From Prevotella sp. UBA7782 (lineage in GTDB: Bacteria; Bacteroidota; Bacteroidia; Bacteroidales; Bacteroidaceae): DNA of 11,041 nucleotides. Both the position numbers and the translations under genes were made by a program. Location: NCBI GenBank assembly GCA_002480935.1, contig DLDC01000125.1, positions 3,414 through 14,454 on the forward strand. Direction: 5' to 3'. The notes beneath the pieces were generated by a model. That model had not been told where the DNA came from. It ran no database searches and was given only the letters and a program-made list of their open reading frames with translations. This document shows positions 1-5,261 of the stretch, in pieces (position 1 is the first letter of the stretch; each line of letters opens with the position of its first letter).

Positions 1-606
1 GACGGCAAGAAGTTCGGCAAGACAGAGAGCGGAAACGTATGGCTCGACAGAAACAGAACCACACCCTACACCTTCTATCAGTTCTGGCTGAACGTGAGCG
101 ATGACGATGCCGAAAGATATATCAAGATATTCACCGACCTCGACAAGGAAACCATCGAGGGTCTGGTAGCTGAGCATAAGCAGGACCCCGGACGCAGATT
201 GCTGCAAAAGAAGCTCGCCGAAGAGGTGACAACCATGGTGCACTCAAAGGAAGACCTGGACATGGCCATCGCCGCCAGCAACATTCTCTTTGGCAAGGCT
301 ACCAAGGAAAGTCTGGTGAAACTAGACGAGGCTACGCTCAACGATGTGTTCAAGGACGTGCCACACTACACGCTCGACAAAGCTCATCTGGGCGAACCGG
401 CCGTGGATATGTTCACGCAAGAGGGCTGGGACATCTTCCCAAGCAAGAGCGAAATGCGCAAGCTGGTGAAGGGTAATGGCGTGAGCCTGAACAAGGAAAA
501 GCTTACTGCCTTCGACAGACCCGTAACAGCCGAAGACCTGATAGACGGTAAGTACTTGCTGATGCAAAGAGGCAAGAAGAACTACTATCTCATCACGGTG
601 AAGTAG
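1..606 (+). CDS. tyrS: Tyrosyl-tRNA synthetase, C-terminal part (5' end outside window)
   Basis: The reading frame is open from base 1, so this is the last 201 residues of a gene that begins to the left. The enzyme charges tRNA-Tyr with tyrosine in the cytoplasm. The class I signature loop is visible at bases 10-24 as KFGKT, the form of the KMSKS motif found in bacterial TyrS, and is followed by ESGNVWLD as in the E. coli-type enzyme. Next come the helical anticodon-binding region (about bases 80-400) and a C-terminal S4-like RNA-binding domain (about 430-603) ending in a Tyr-Leu-Ile-Thr-Val-Lys strand. The stop is TAG at 604-606. An internal ATG or GTG near base 94 is not the start, because the conserved KFGKT loop lies upstream of it in the same frame. 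No convincing terminator follows; a run of seven T at 628-634 has only a 4 bp stem before it. Nothing looks broken in the visible part. Confidence 0.95.
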   Translation, partial: DGKKFGKTESGNVWLDRNRTTPYTFYQFWLNVSDDDAERYIKIFTDLDKETIEGLVAEHKQDPGRRLLQKKLAEEVTTMVHSKEDLDMAIAASNILFGKATKESLVKLDEATLNDVFKDVPHYTLDKAHLGEPAVDMFTQEGWDIFPSKSEMRKLVKGNGVSLNKEKLTAFDRPVTAEDLIDGKYLLMQRGKKNYYLITVK

Positions 607-654
607 TAAATGACATTGGCAATGCGCTTTTTTTGAAACAAAATAGCAAAATTA

Positions 655-686
655 TTTGGTAGTGGCCTGAAAAACCACTACCTTTG
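655..686 (+). promoter_or_regulatory. Bacteroidota-type promoter of tRNA-Gln
   Basis: TTTG at 655-658 is followed after 20 nt by TACCTTTG at 679-686, which matches the TTTG / TAnnTTTG consensus of the Bacteroidota primary sigma factor. Transcription should start a few bases before the mature tRNA at 697. An 8 bp inverted repeat spans the spacer and the -7 box and is listed separately. Confidence 0.8.
658..682. repeat. 8 bp inverted repeat inside the tRNA-Gln promoter
   Basis: GGTAGTGG (658-665) and CCACTACC (675-682) are perfect reverse complements separated by 9 nt. The left arm touches the -33 TTTG and the right arm covers the first half of the -7 box. It could be an operator, or a weak terminator for tyrS (only TTTG follows it), or chance. 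The geometry is clear but the role is not. Confidence 0.55.
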
Positions 687-696
687 CACACAAGAT

Positions 697-767
697 TGTC
701 CCATGGTGTAATGGTAGCACTACAGTTTTTGGTTCTGTCAGTGGTGGTTCGAGTCCGCCTAGGACAA
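697..767 (+). tRNA. tRNA-Gln, anticodon TTG
   Basis: The cloverleaf folds as follows: acceptor 697-703 with 760-766, D arm 706-708 with 718-720 (loop contains the G18-G19 pair at 713-714), anticodon stem 722-726 with 734-738, anticodon TTG at 729-731, variable loop 739-742, T stem 743-747 with 755-759 and T loop TTCGAGT at 748-754. The discriminator base is A767 and CCA is not encoded (CT follows), so it must be added by nucleotidyltransferase. TTG reads CAA codons and, by wobble, CAG. Two stem positions do not pair: C702 with A761 in the acceptor and T726 with T734 at the end of the anticodon stem. Both are tolerable, but the acceptor C-A pair is unusual. Its own promoter and terminator flank it tightly. 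Confidence 0.93.
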
Positions 768-773
768 CTTTCA

Positions 774-807
774 GGTGTCATTGGATAACTCCGATGACAC
801 CTTTTTT
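774..807 (+). terminator. Intrinsic terminator after tRNA-Gln
   Basis: Bases 774-785 pair with 790-801 over 12 bp (one T-G wobble at 782/793) around a TAAC loop, followed directly by six T at 802-807. This is a strong rho-independent terminator ending 40 nt after the tRNA. Because it occupies 774-807, an upstream start for the glycosidase at 775 is very unlikely. Confidence 0.92.
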
Positions 808-852
808 GGTATAACAGACCTCAAAAACATTATCACAGAAAGACCAATAAAC

Positions 853-2526
853 ATGAAGAACCTTCAACACATCATTCTCTCAGCGGCACTTCTGAATATC
901 TTTATGGAGGCAGGAGCACAAGATGCCACCTTCAGCTCGTTTAAGTATCAAGGCAACGACAGCCGGTTCAGCGAGCAGATAGACCCGCACAACCAGTATT
1001 ACAACCCTATCCTTGCCGGATTTTATCCCGATCCATCGGTATGCAGGGTAAAAGACAGCTACTATCTGGTTAACTCTTCGTTCGCCTTCTTCCCCGGCGT
1101 GCCTCTCTTTAAGAGCTCCGACCTGGTGAACTGGAGGCAGGTGGGCAACGTGCTGGACAGAAACTCACAGCTCGACCTGAGACATCAGAAAACCTCGGGG
1201 GGCATCTTCGCGCCCGCCATCAGCTACAACAAAAGCAACAAAACCTTCTATATGATTACCACGAATGTGGCAAAAGGCAACTTTGTGGTCAAGACGCAAG
1301 ACCCTGAAAAGGGGTGGAGCGAACCTATATTCCTGCCTAAGATAGACGGCATAGACCCCTCGCTGTTCTTCGACGACAAGGGTAACGGCTGGATAGTGCA
1401 CAACGCACCCGTCATGGGAGAGGCGGCTTACGAGGGACAGCGCGCCATACGTCTGCTCAGATATGACGTAAGGGGCGACTCTACCGTGGGCAATCCCATC
1501 GAGATAGTACGCGGCGGAACGCATGTAGATGAGCATCCCATCTGGATAGAAGGTCCGCATCTCTACAAGCGGAGTGGCTATTACTACCTGATGTGCGCCG
1601 AGGGAGGCACAGGATTCAGGCATAGCGAAGTGGTGTTCAGGTCGAAGCATCTCACGAAAGGTTGGGAAGAGTGCCCTTACAACCCCATACTGACACAACG
1701 TTCGGGTATAGACGAGAACCGAAAAAATCCCGTTTCATCGACAGGACACGCCGACCTGGTAGAGGCAAAGGACGGCAGCTGGTGGGCCGTTTTCCTGGGA
1801 TGCAGACCGTATGAGGGCGACTATTACAACACGGGGCGCGACACCTACTTGCTGCCCGTGACGTGGAAAGACGGCTGGCCCATCATACTTGAGAAGGGAC
1901 GGGTGTTGCCCAACATAGTAAGAAAGACAGACTTGCAGCCGCTCAGGGCCATCGATGTACAGCTGACGGGCAACTTCAGCTATACAGATAACTTCGACAG
2001 TACTAGGCTCAGCACGAGATGGATGTTCCTGCGCAACCCAGCGCCTAACGCCTACAGCACCGGTAAGGGTCTTATCCTTCACCCCTTAGCATATAACCTG
2101 TCACAGAAAGAGCCACTCTCGGCGGTCTTCTGCCGGCAACAGCACACATCGTTCAGCGCTGAAACCACGCTGACCTTCGAACCACGCAGCAGTAAAGAAC
2201 TTGCCGGAATGTCACTATTGCAGAACGAGAGCCATTATTTCATACTGGGGAAAACTCTGCGCGAGGGTACACCGGTCATCACACTGACGCGCTGCGACGA
2301 TGCGCCTATCGTCATCGCATCGGCTTTAATCACCTCAAAAGACTCGCACGAGCCCATCAGGTTGAAGGTTGAGGGCAACGGAAGATATTACAGTTTCTTC
2401 TTCGCTGTGGGCAACGGAGCGTGGCAAACACTTGCTACAGGCGTGGATGCCAGCAACCTCAGCACGAAGAAATCAGGCGGTTTCATCGGCACATGCATCG
2501 GCCTTTACGCCACAAGCAACAACTAA
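853..2526 (+). CDS. Secreted glycoside hydrolase family 43 protein (xylosidase/arabinofuranosidase type)
   Basis: 557 residues. GH43 enzymes are inverting glycosidases with a five-bladed propeller that cleave arabinose or xylose from plant polysaccharides. The three expected acidic catalytic residues are visible: Asp60 in YPDPSV (general base), Asp168 in DGIDPS (pKa modulator) and Glu233 in EGPHLYK (general acid). The GHAD His at 299 also fits the family. Residues 1-22 form a signal peptide ending GAQ, so the enzyme acts in the periplasm or on the surface. The catalytic domain covers about 48-355 and a concanavalin A-like beta-sandwich (GH43 C2 type) about 375-557. ATG 853 was chosen because the signal peptide begins there and the in-frame extension to 775 runs through the tRNA terminator. 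The protein stops at LYATSNN, where relatives usually continue for about 15-20 residues to a final aromatic strand, so the last strand may be missing. No SusC/SusD partner is nearby. The exact sugar specificity cannot be read from sequence. Confidence 0.92.
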   Translation: MKNLQHIILSAALLNIFMEAGAQDATFSSFKYQGNDSRFSEQIDPHNQYYNPILAGFYPDPSVCRVKDSYYLVNSSFAFFPGVPLFKSSDLVNWRQVGNVLDRNSQLDLRHQKTSGGIFAPAISYNKSNKTFYMITTNVAKGNFVVKTQDPEKGWSEPIFLPKIDGIDPSLFFDDKGNGWIVHNAPVMGEAAYEGQRAIRLLRYDVRGDSTVGNPIEIVRGGTHVDEHPIWIEGPHLYKRSGYYYLMCAEGGTGFRHSEVVFRSKHLTKGWEECPYNPILTQRSGIDENRKNPVSSTGHADLVEAKDGSWWAVFLGCRPYEGDYYNTGRDTYLLPVTWKDGWPIILEKGRVLPNIVRKTDLQPLRAIDVQLTGNFSYTDNFDSTRLSTRWMFLRNPAPNAYSTGKGLILHPLAYNLSQKEPLSAVFCRQQHTSFSAETTLTFEPRSSKELAGMSLLQNESHYFILGKTLREGTPVITLTRCDDAPIVIASALITSKDSHEPIRLKVEGNGRYYSFFFAVGNGAWQTLATGVDASNLSTKKSGGFIGTCIGLYATSNN

Positions 2527-2632
2527 CGCAGGGCTAAAGCCTACGATCAGCCATCAAAGACTGTAGGCAGAGCACATGAAAAGTTGATGGAATGGACTTT
2601 TTCTATATCAAAGCATGGAACCAATAGCCCAA

Positions 2633-2685
2633 TAAACGAAGCAGACAACCTTCTCGTCACATAAGAAAGTGGCCTGCTTCGTTTA
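2633..2685. terminator. Hairpin between convergent genes, probable bidirectional terminator
   Basis: Bases 2633-2644 and 2674-2685 are perfect 12 bp reverse complements (TAAACGAAGCAG and its complement) with a 29 nt loop that can partly pair further. It sits between the glycosidase stop (2526) and the minus-strand gene's stop (2740). The T runs are short on both strands (GTTTAAC on plus, GTTTATT on minus), so efficiency is uncertain. Confidence 0.6.
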
Positions 2686-2722
2686 ACTATACAATAGAAA
2701 ATATCCGTCGGGCAATGCCCTG

Positions 2723-2747
2723 TTGCCTAACATGATAAGCTAGGCAA
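2723..2747. repeat. TTGCCTA inverted repeat at the 3' end of the guanylyltransferase gene
   Basis: TTGCCTA at 2723-2729 and TAGGCAA at 2741-2747 form 7 bp arms around 11 nt. The right arm includes part of the gene's TAG stop codon. The same heptamer pair occurs at the other end of the gene (3830-3875). There is no T run, so it is not a standard terminator. Confidence 0.6.
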
Positions 2748-3831
2748 ACTCGTCACCCCGCTTCAGCTTCAGCTCATTCACATATTTCTTGACAAGCGAC
2801 GATGAGTCTTCGCGCTTGCAAATGAACAGTACATTGTCTTTCTCTGCCACGATATAGCCATCCAGACCGTTGATAACAGCCAGCCTGCCTTTCGGCAGTT
2901 TGATGACATTGTTGTGCGCATTCTCAAGCAAAGCCTCTGAATCTATCACCACATTGTCATCCTTCGTCTTGCTCATCGCCTCATAAACACCGTGCCACGT
3001 GCCCACGTCGGCCCAGCCAAAGTCGCACTTCTGCACATACACATTATCAGACTTCTCTAATATGCCACTTTCTATCGAGATGTTGGGATAAGCCGGAAAA
3101 TACTCCTGAATGAAGTTATATTCATCCTGCAACGTGAAGTCGGGCTTCTTCTTGTCAAAACCCAGCAGCACCGAAGGCAGGAAAGAGCGAAGACTCTGCA
3201 GCAGATACTGCACATTGGCCAGGAACATTCCCGTGTTCCAACACCACTCGCCACTGTCCATGAACATCTGCGCAAACTCTCTTTCAGGCTTTTCTATGAA
3301 GGCCTTCACCTTGAATATATCATCCTCTCCACTGTGATTTCCTACCTGTATATAGCCATATCCGGGTTCCGGACGCGTAGGTTTCACGCCCATGGTGAGC
3401 ACCGTTGCAGAGTGACTCACAAAGTCCATGCCCTCAAGCACATTGTGCTGGAAGGCCTCCTCATTAAGCACGATTTGATCGGAGGGTGAAATGATGATGT
3501 TGGCTTGCGGATTGAGGCGCTGAATGCGGTGCGCAGCCCACGCCACACTGGGCGCCGTATTACGCTGTATGGGCTCTTGCAAAATGTTGTCGGGCGATAA
3601 TTGCGGCAACTGCTCACTCACTATATTGCCAAAAGCCTTGTCCGTATTGACGAAAATATGGCTGGGTGGTATAAACTTAGCGAAGCGTTCGAAAGTCTGT
3701 TGCAGCTGACTCTTCCCCACTCCGAAGAAATCCATAAACTGTTTAGGGTAAGATTGGCGGCTGCATGGCCATAACCTGCGTCCTAACCCACCTGCAAGAA
3801 TAATGCAATAGTTGTTCTCTTTTATTGTCAT
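2740..3831 (-). CDS. manC: Mannose-1-phosphate guanylyltransferase
   Basis: 363 residues, the usual length of the single-domain enzyme without an isomerase fusion. It makes GDP-mannose from mannose-1-phosphate and GTP in the cytoplasm, supplying mannosyl and fucosyl donors for surface glycans. The nucleotide-binding signature GGLGRRLWPCSR is at 14-25 and YPKQF at 28-32. NTAP follows at 91-94, SPSDQ at 115-119 (where PxDH is more common), FIEKP at 178-182, WNTGMF at 198-203 and DFGWADVGTW at 270-279. A left-handed beta-helix-like tail covers about 295-363. ATG 3829-3831 is the only sensible start, eight residues before the core strand. A promoter lies about 30 bases upstream and an inverted repeat overlaps the start codon. 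The neighbour upstream on the same strand is the NlpC/P60 gene, 181 bp away, probably a separate unit. No other nucleotide-sugar genes are in the window, so it stands alone here. Confidence 0.93.
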   Translation of the reverse strand: MTIKENNYCIILAGGLGRRLWPCSRQSYPKQFMDFFGVGKSQLQQTFERFAKFIPPSHIFVNTDKAFGNIVSEQLPQLSPDNILQEPIQRNTAPSVAWAAHRIQRLNPQANIIISPSDQIVLNEEAFQHNVLEGMDFVSHSATVLTMGVKPTRPEPGYGYIQVGNHSGEDDIFKVKAFIEKPEREFAQMFMDSGEWCWNTGMFLANVQYLLQSLRSFLPSVLLGFDKKKPDFTLQDEYNFIQEYFPAYPNISIESGILEKSDNVYVQKCDFGWADVGTWHGVYEAMSKTKDDNVVIDSEALLENAHNNVIKLPKGRLAVINGLDGYIVAEKDNVLFICKREDSSSLVKKYVNELKLKRGDEFA

Positions 3832-3875
3832 TGCCTAAGTAATAGCTTTTGATTATGCACACGAAGTTAGGCAAT
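3830..3875. repeat. 9 bp inverted repeat over promoter and start codon of manC
   Basis: ATTGCCTAA (3830-3838) and TTAGGCAAT (3867-3875) are perfect reverse complements separated by 28 nt. The left arm overlaps the start codon and the right arm overlaps the -7 box and spacer. A 10 bp perfect palindrome GCAATATTGC (3871-3880) overlaps the right arm. The layout is that of an operator pair. Confidence 0.65.
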
Positions 3876-3893
3876 ATTGCTGAGAGCAACAAA
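3862..3893 (-). promoter_or_regulatory. Promoter of manC
   Basis: Read on the minus strand, TTTG (3893-3890) is followed after 20 nt by TAACTTCG (3869-3862), one base from TAnnTTTG. The predicted leader is about 25 nt. Confidence 0.6.
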
Positions 3894-4012
3894 TATTTTA
3901 AGGATTTTCTACTTAATGTTGGTTTCATTTAATGTTTACATTCTTCTATCATCTACAAACAACAAGATTGTTGAAGAAAGAAACATTGGCACTGCACGAG
4001 TGCCCAATGAAA

Positions 4013-4552
4013 TCACTCTATGATGCGACGAAGCCCCCTGTAGAGTCGGGAATAATAATGCTCGTCGATATCCGATATGGTGATGCCGTTGCTGCAACTG
4101 GCATGTATAAACCTAAAACCACCGTCGTCTTCCACCTCGCATACGATACCCACATGGCCGATGCGCTGTGATGAACCGAAGAAAACAAGGTCGCCCACGT
4201 GCACGTCACTGCGATCTACCGACAGTCCCTCACGCCATTGGTCGCGGCTTGAGCGTCCCAGAGTGATGTTGAGCGACTTAAAAACGTAGCTGGTAAAGCC
4301 CGAACAGTCGAAAGAAGAGGGGCCCATGCTGCCTCTGCGGTAGGGACGGCCAAGATATTGACGTGCTTTGTCGATGACCTGATCGCCTGTTACGTTGAAG
4401 AGAGCCTCAAACTCTGAGTGCGCCTCATCAAAGGCTGCGAGGTTGGCAGGTCTGGCCAGCTCGTCTGTAGGGTCTGGCTCACCCGCGAAAGAAAAGGTTG
4501 GGAGAATGGAAACGAATAATAATAAAAATGCTATTTTCTTTGCTTTACTCAT
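4013..4552 (-). CDS. Secreted NlpC/P60 family cysteine endopeptidase
   Basis: 179 residues. The NlpC/P60 fold cleaves the gamma-D-Glu to diamino-acid bond in peptidoglycan stem peptides. The triad is intact: Cys83 in FDCSGF, His133 in GHVGIV and His150 in FIHAS. The approach to it, DKARQYLGRPYRRGSMGP at 61-78, is also typical. Residues 1-23 form a signal peptide (KAKK then a Leu/Phe-rich stretch ending FAG), so it acts in the periplasm. The mature protein is little more than the catalytic domain (about 55-175) after a short acidic linker; no SH3 or LysM domain is seen. ATG 4550-4552 was chosen because the signal peptide starts there; the frame stays open to 4717, but that extension reads through the AT-rich promoter region and has no protein character. 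Likely role: cell-wall turnover or spacing during growth. It is transcribed in the same direction as manC but 181 bp away. Confidence 0.92.
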   Translation of the reverse strand: MSKAKKIAFLLLFVSILPTFSFAGEPDPTDELARPANLAAFDEAHSEFEALFNVTGDQVIDKARQYLGRPYRRGSMGPSSFDCSGFTSYVFKSLNITLGRSSRDQWREGLSVDRSDVHVGDLVFFGSSQRIGHVGIVCEVEDDGGFRFIHASCSNGITISDIDEHYYSRLYRGLRRIIE

Positions 4553-4573
4553 GCTTTTTCTTTGAATTTGATG

Positions 4574-4604
4574 TAAAGGTACTAAAAAAAGGCAGTTACG
4601 AAAA
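4574..4604 (-). promoter_or_regulatory. Probable promoter of the NlpC/P60 gene
   Basis: On the minus strand TACCTTTA (4581-4574) is one base from TAnnTTTG. A T-rich box (4604-4601) lies 19 nt upstream but lacks the G of TTTG. The leader would be about 18 nt. The -7 match is good and the -33 match weak. Confidence 0.5.
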
Positions 4605-4715
4605 TCACATTTACACTCGTTAGGACGATTGTTAAAAACAAAAATTCGCTGAAATAGTGTATAAAACACTGTTATTTGGTTATTTACACACTTAACACAA
4701 ATCAATCGTAACTTC

Positions 4716-4752
4716 ATTTTTTAAGGTTTTTGCGTATTTTTTAAGGCAAAAA
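4716..4752. repeat. 11 bp direct repeat with 20 bp period in AT-rich intergenic DNA
   Basis: ATTTTTTAAGG occurs at 4716-4726 and again at 4736-4746, exactly 20 bp apart (about two helical turns). A TTTTTGC / GCAAAAA inverted repeat (4727-4733, 4746-4752) is interleaved. This lies more than 150 bp upstream of the NlpC/P60 start. It may be a protein-binding or bent-DNA site, or chance in AT-rich sequence. Confidence 0.4.
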
Positions 4753-5015
4753 GTTTACGTTTATGCATAAAAAGAAGTAAAAAATTCATATTATGAAGCA
4801 TTTCATATCAAGATGATAAATTATGCTATTTTCAGCCTATAAATCTGATAGTATCTCGCCCGGATTAGCGCCTCAGAGAACGCAAAACCACATGGCCACA
4901 CCCAACAAAAATGCAAGTCCGATCGTCTGAACTTCCGTCTACCCGCATACAACCCATGCTCTTCACACAGCAGGGAGGCATTCTCGATGCCATACGCACA
5001 TACAGGGGCAAAACA

Positions 5016-5094
5016 AAATAGGCACTATTGGCTTGCGAAATAGGCATTATTGGCTTGTAAAAAGCATGGTTTTGCAACGTAAAAGTGCCTATTT
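5016..5094. repeat. Tandem 22 bp repeat with an inverted third copy
   Basis: Two adjacent 22-mers begin AAATAGGCA and continue TATTGGCTTG, differing at about three positions. The reverse complement of the first ten bases, GTGCCTATTT, recurs at 5085-5094. The inverted copy can pair with either tandem copy, giving two alternative hairpins. Confidence 0.8.
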
Positions 5095-5128
5095 GGGAAA
5101 ACAGCCTTACACATCACGGAAGGCTGAA

Positions 5129-5164
5129 TGGTGCATCACAAGGTACTGAACAGTGTGGTGCATC
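5129..5164 (+). repeat. 9 bp direct repeat upstream of the PKD-protein promoter
   Basis: TGGTGCATC occurs at 5129-5137 and 5156-5164, 27 bp apart. The second copy ends about 30 bp before the -33 box of the next gene. It could be an activator site or part of the surrounding repeat cluster. Confidence 0.5.
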
Positions 5165-5195
5165 TGCCATAAAATAGTGACAAAAGGCAGAAAAC

Positions 5196-5227
5196 GTTGC
5201 AGAAACGAATTTATATTACTATCTTTG
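5196..5227 (+). promoter_or_regulatory. Promoter of the PKD/T9SS protein gene
   Basis: GTTG (5196-5199, one base from TTTG) is followed after 20 nt by TATCTTTG (5220-5227), a full TAnnTTTG match. The leader to ATG 5262 would be about 30 nt and is A-rich. Confidence 0.75.
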
Positions 5228-5261
5228 TGGCTCAAACCAAACCAAATAACAACTTAAAAGT

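Larger units (their letters stand above)
4860..5165. repeat. Gene-free region, candidate dispersed extragenic repeat
   Basis: No credible gene lies between 4553 and 5261. Bases 4553-4850 are very AT-rich. Bases 4860-5165 are more GC-rich and hold a cluster of repeats: a 22 bp near-identical tandem pair (5016-5037 and 5038-5059), an inverted copy of its first ten bases (5085-5094), a 7 bp hairpin (CAGCCTT 5102-5108 with AAGGCTG 5120-5126) and a 9 bp direct repeat (5129-5137, 5156-5164). A 70-codon minus-strand open frame (4865-5077) overlaps the tandem pair; its start region (MQNHAFYKP, PISQANSAYF) is simply the repeat translated. I recall similar short 'hypothetical proteins' in Prevotella genomes, which would fit a dispersed repeat, but this is from memory and the boundaries are approximate. 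Confidence 0.45.

Noticed and set aside
94..606. A separate 170-residue protein starting at 94
   Set aside because: The frame is open to base 1 and the TyrS KFGKT motif lies upstream of 94.
614..634. Terminator after tyrS (CATT-GGC-AATG plus seven T)
   Set aside because: A 4 bp stem separated from the T run by CGC is too weak to call.
775..852. Upstream in-frame start for the GH43 gene at 775
   Set aside because: The extension lies within the tRNA-Gln terminator stem and T run, and the signal peptide begins at 853.
1165..1698. 177-residue minus-strand frame within the GH43 gene
   Set aside because: It is antisense to intact GH43 coding sequence with visible catalytic residues, and no family resemblance is seen.
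3960..3973. CAACAA / TTGTTG hairpin as the terminator of the NlpC/P60 gene on the minus strand
   Set aside because: The AT-rich 6 bp arms leave a 2 nt loop and only TTTG follows, so it is probably ineffective.
4553..4717. N-terminal extension of the NlpC/P60 protein to 4717
   Set aside because: It reads AT-rich promoter sequence; a proper signal peptide starts at 4552.
4865..5077. 70-residue minus-strand protein
   Set aside because: It overlaps the 22 bp tandem repeat and lacks a promoter, ribosome-binding context and protein-like composition; reported as a repeat instead.
4716..5165. Possible CRISPR array
   Set aside because: There are only two repeat copies, adjacent without spacers, and no cas genes in the window.
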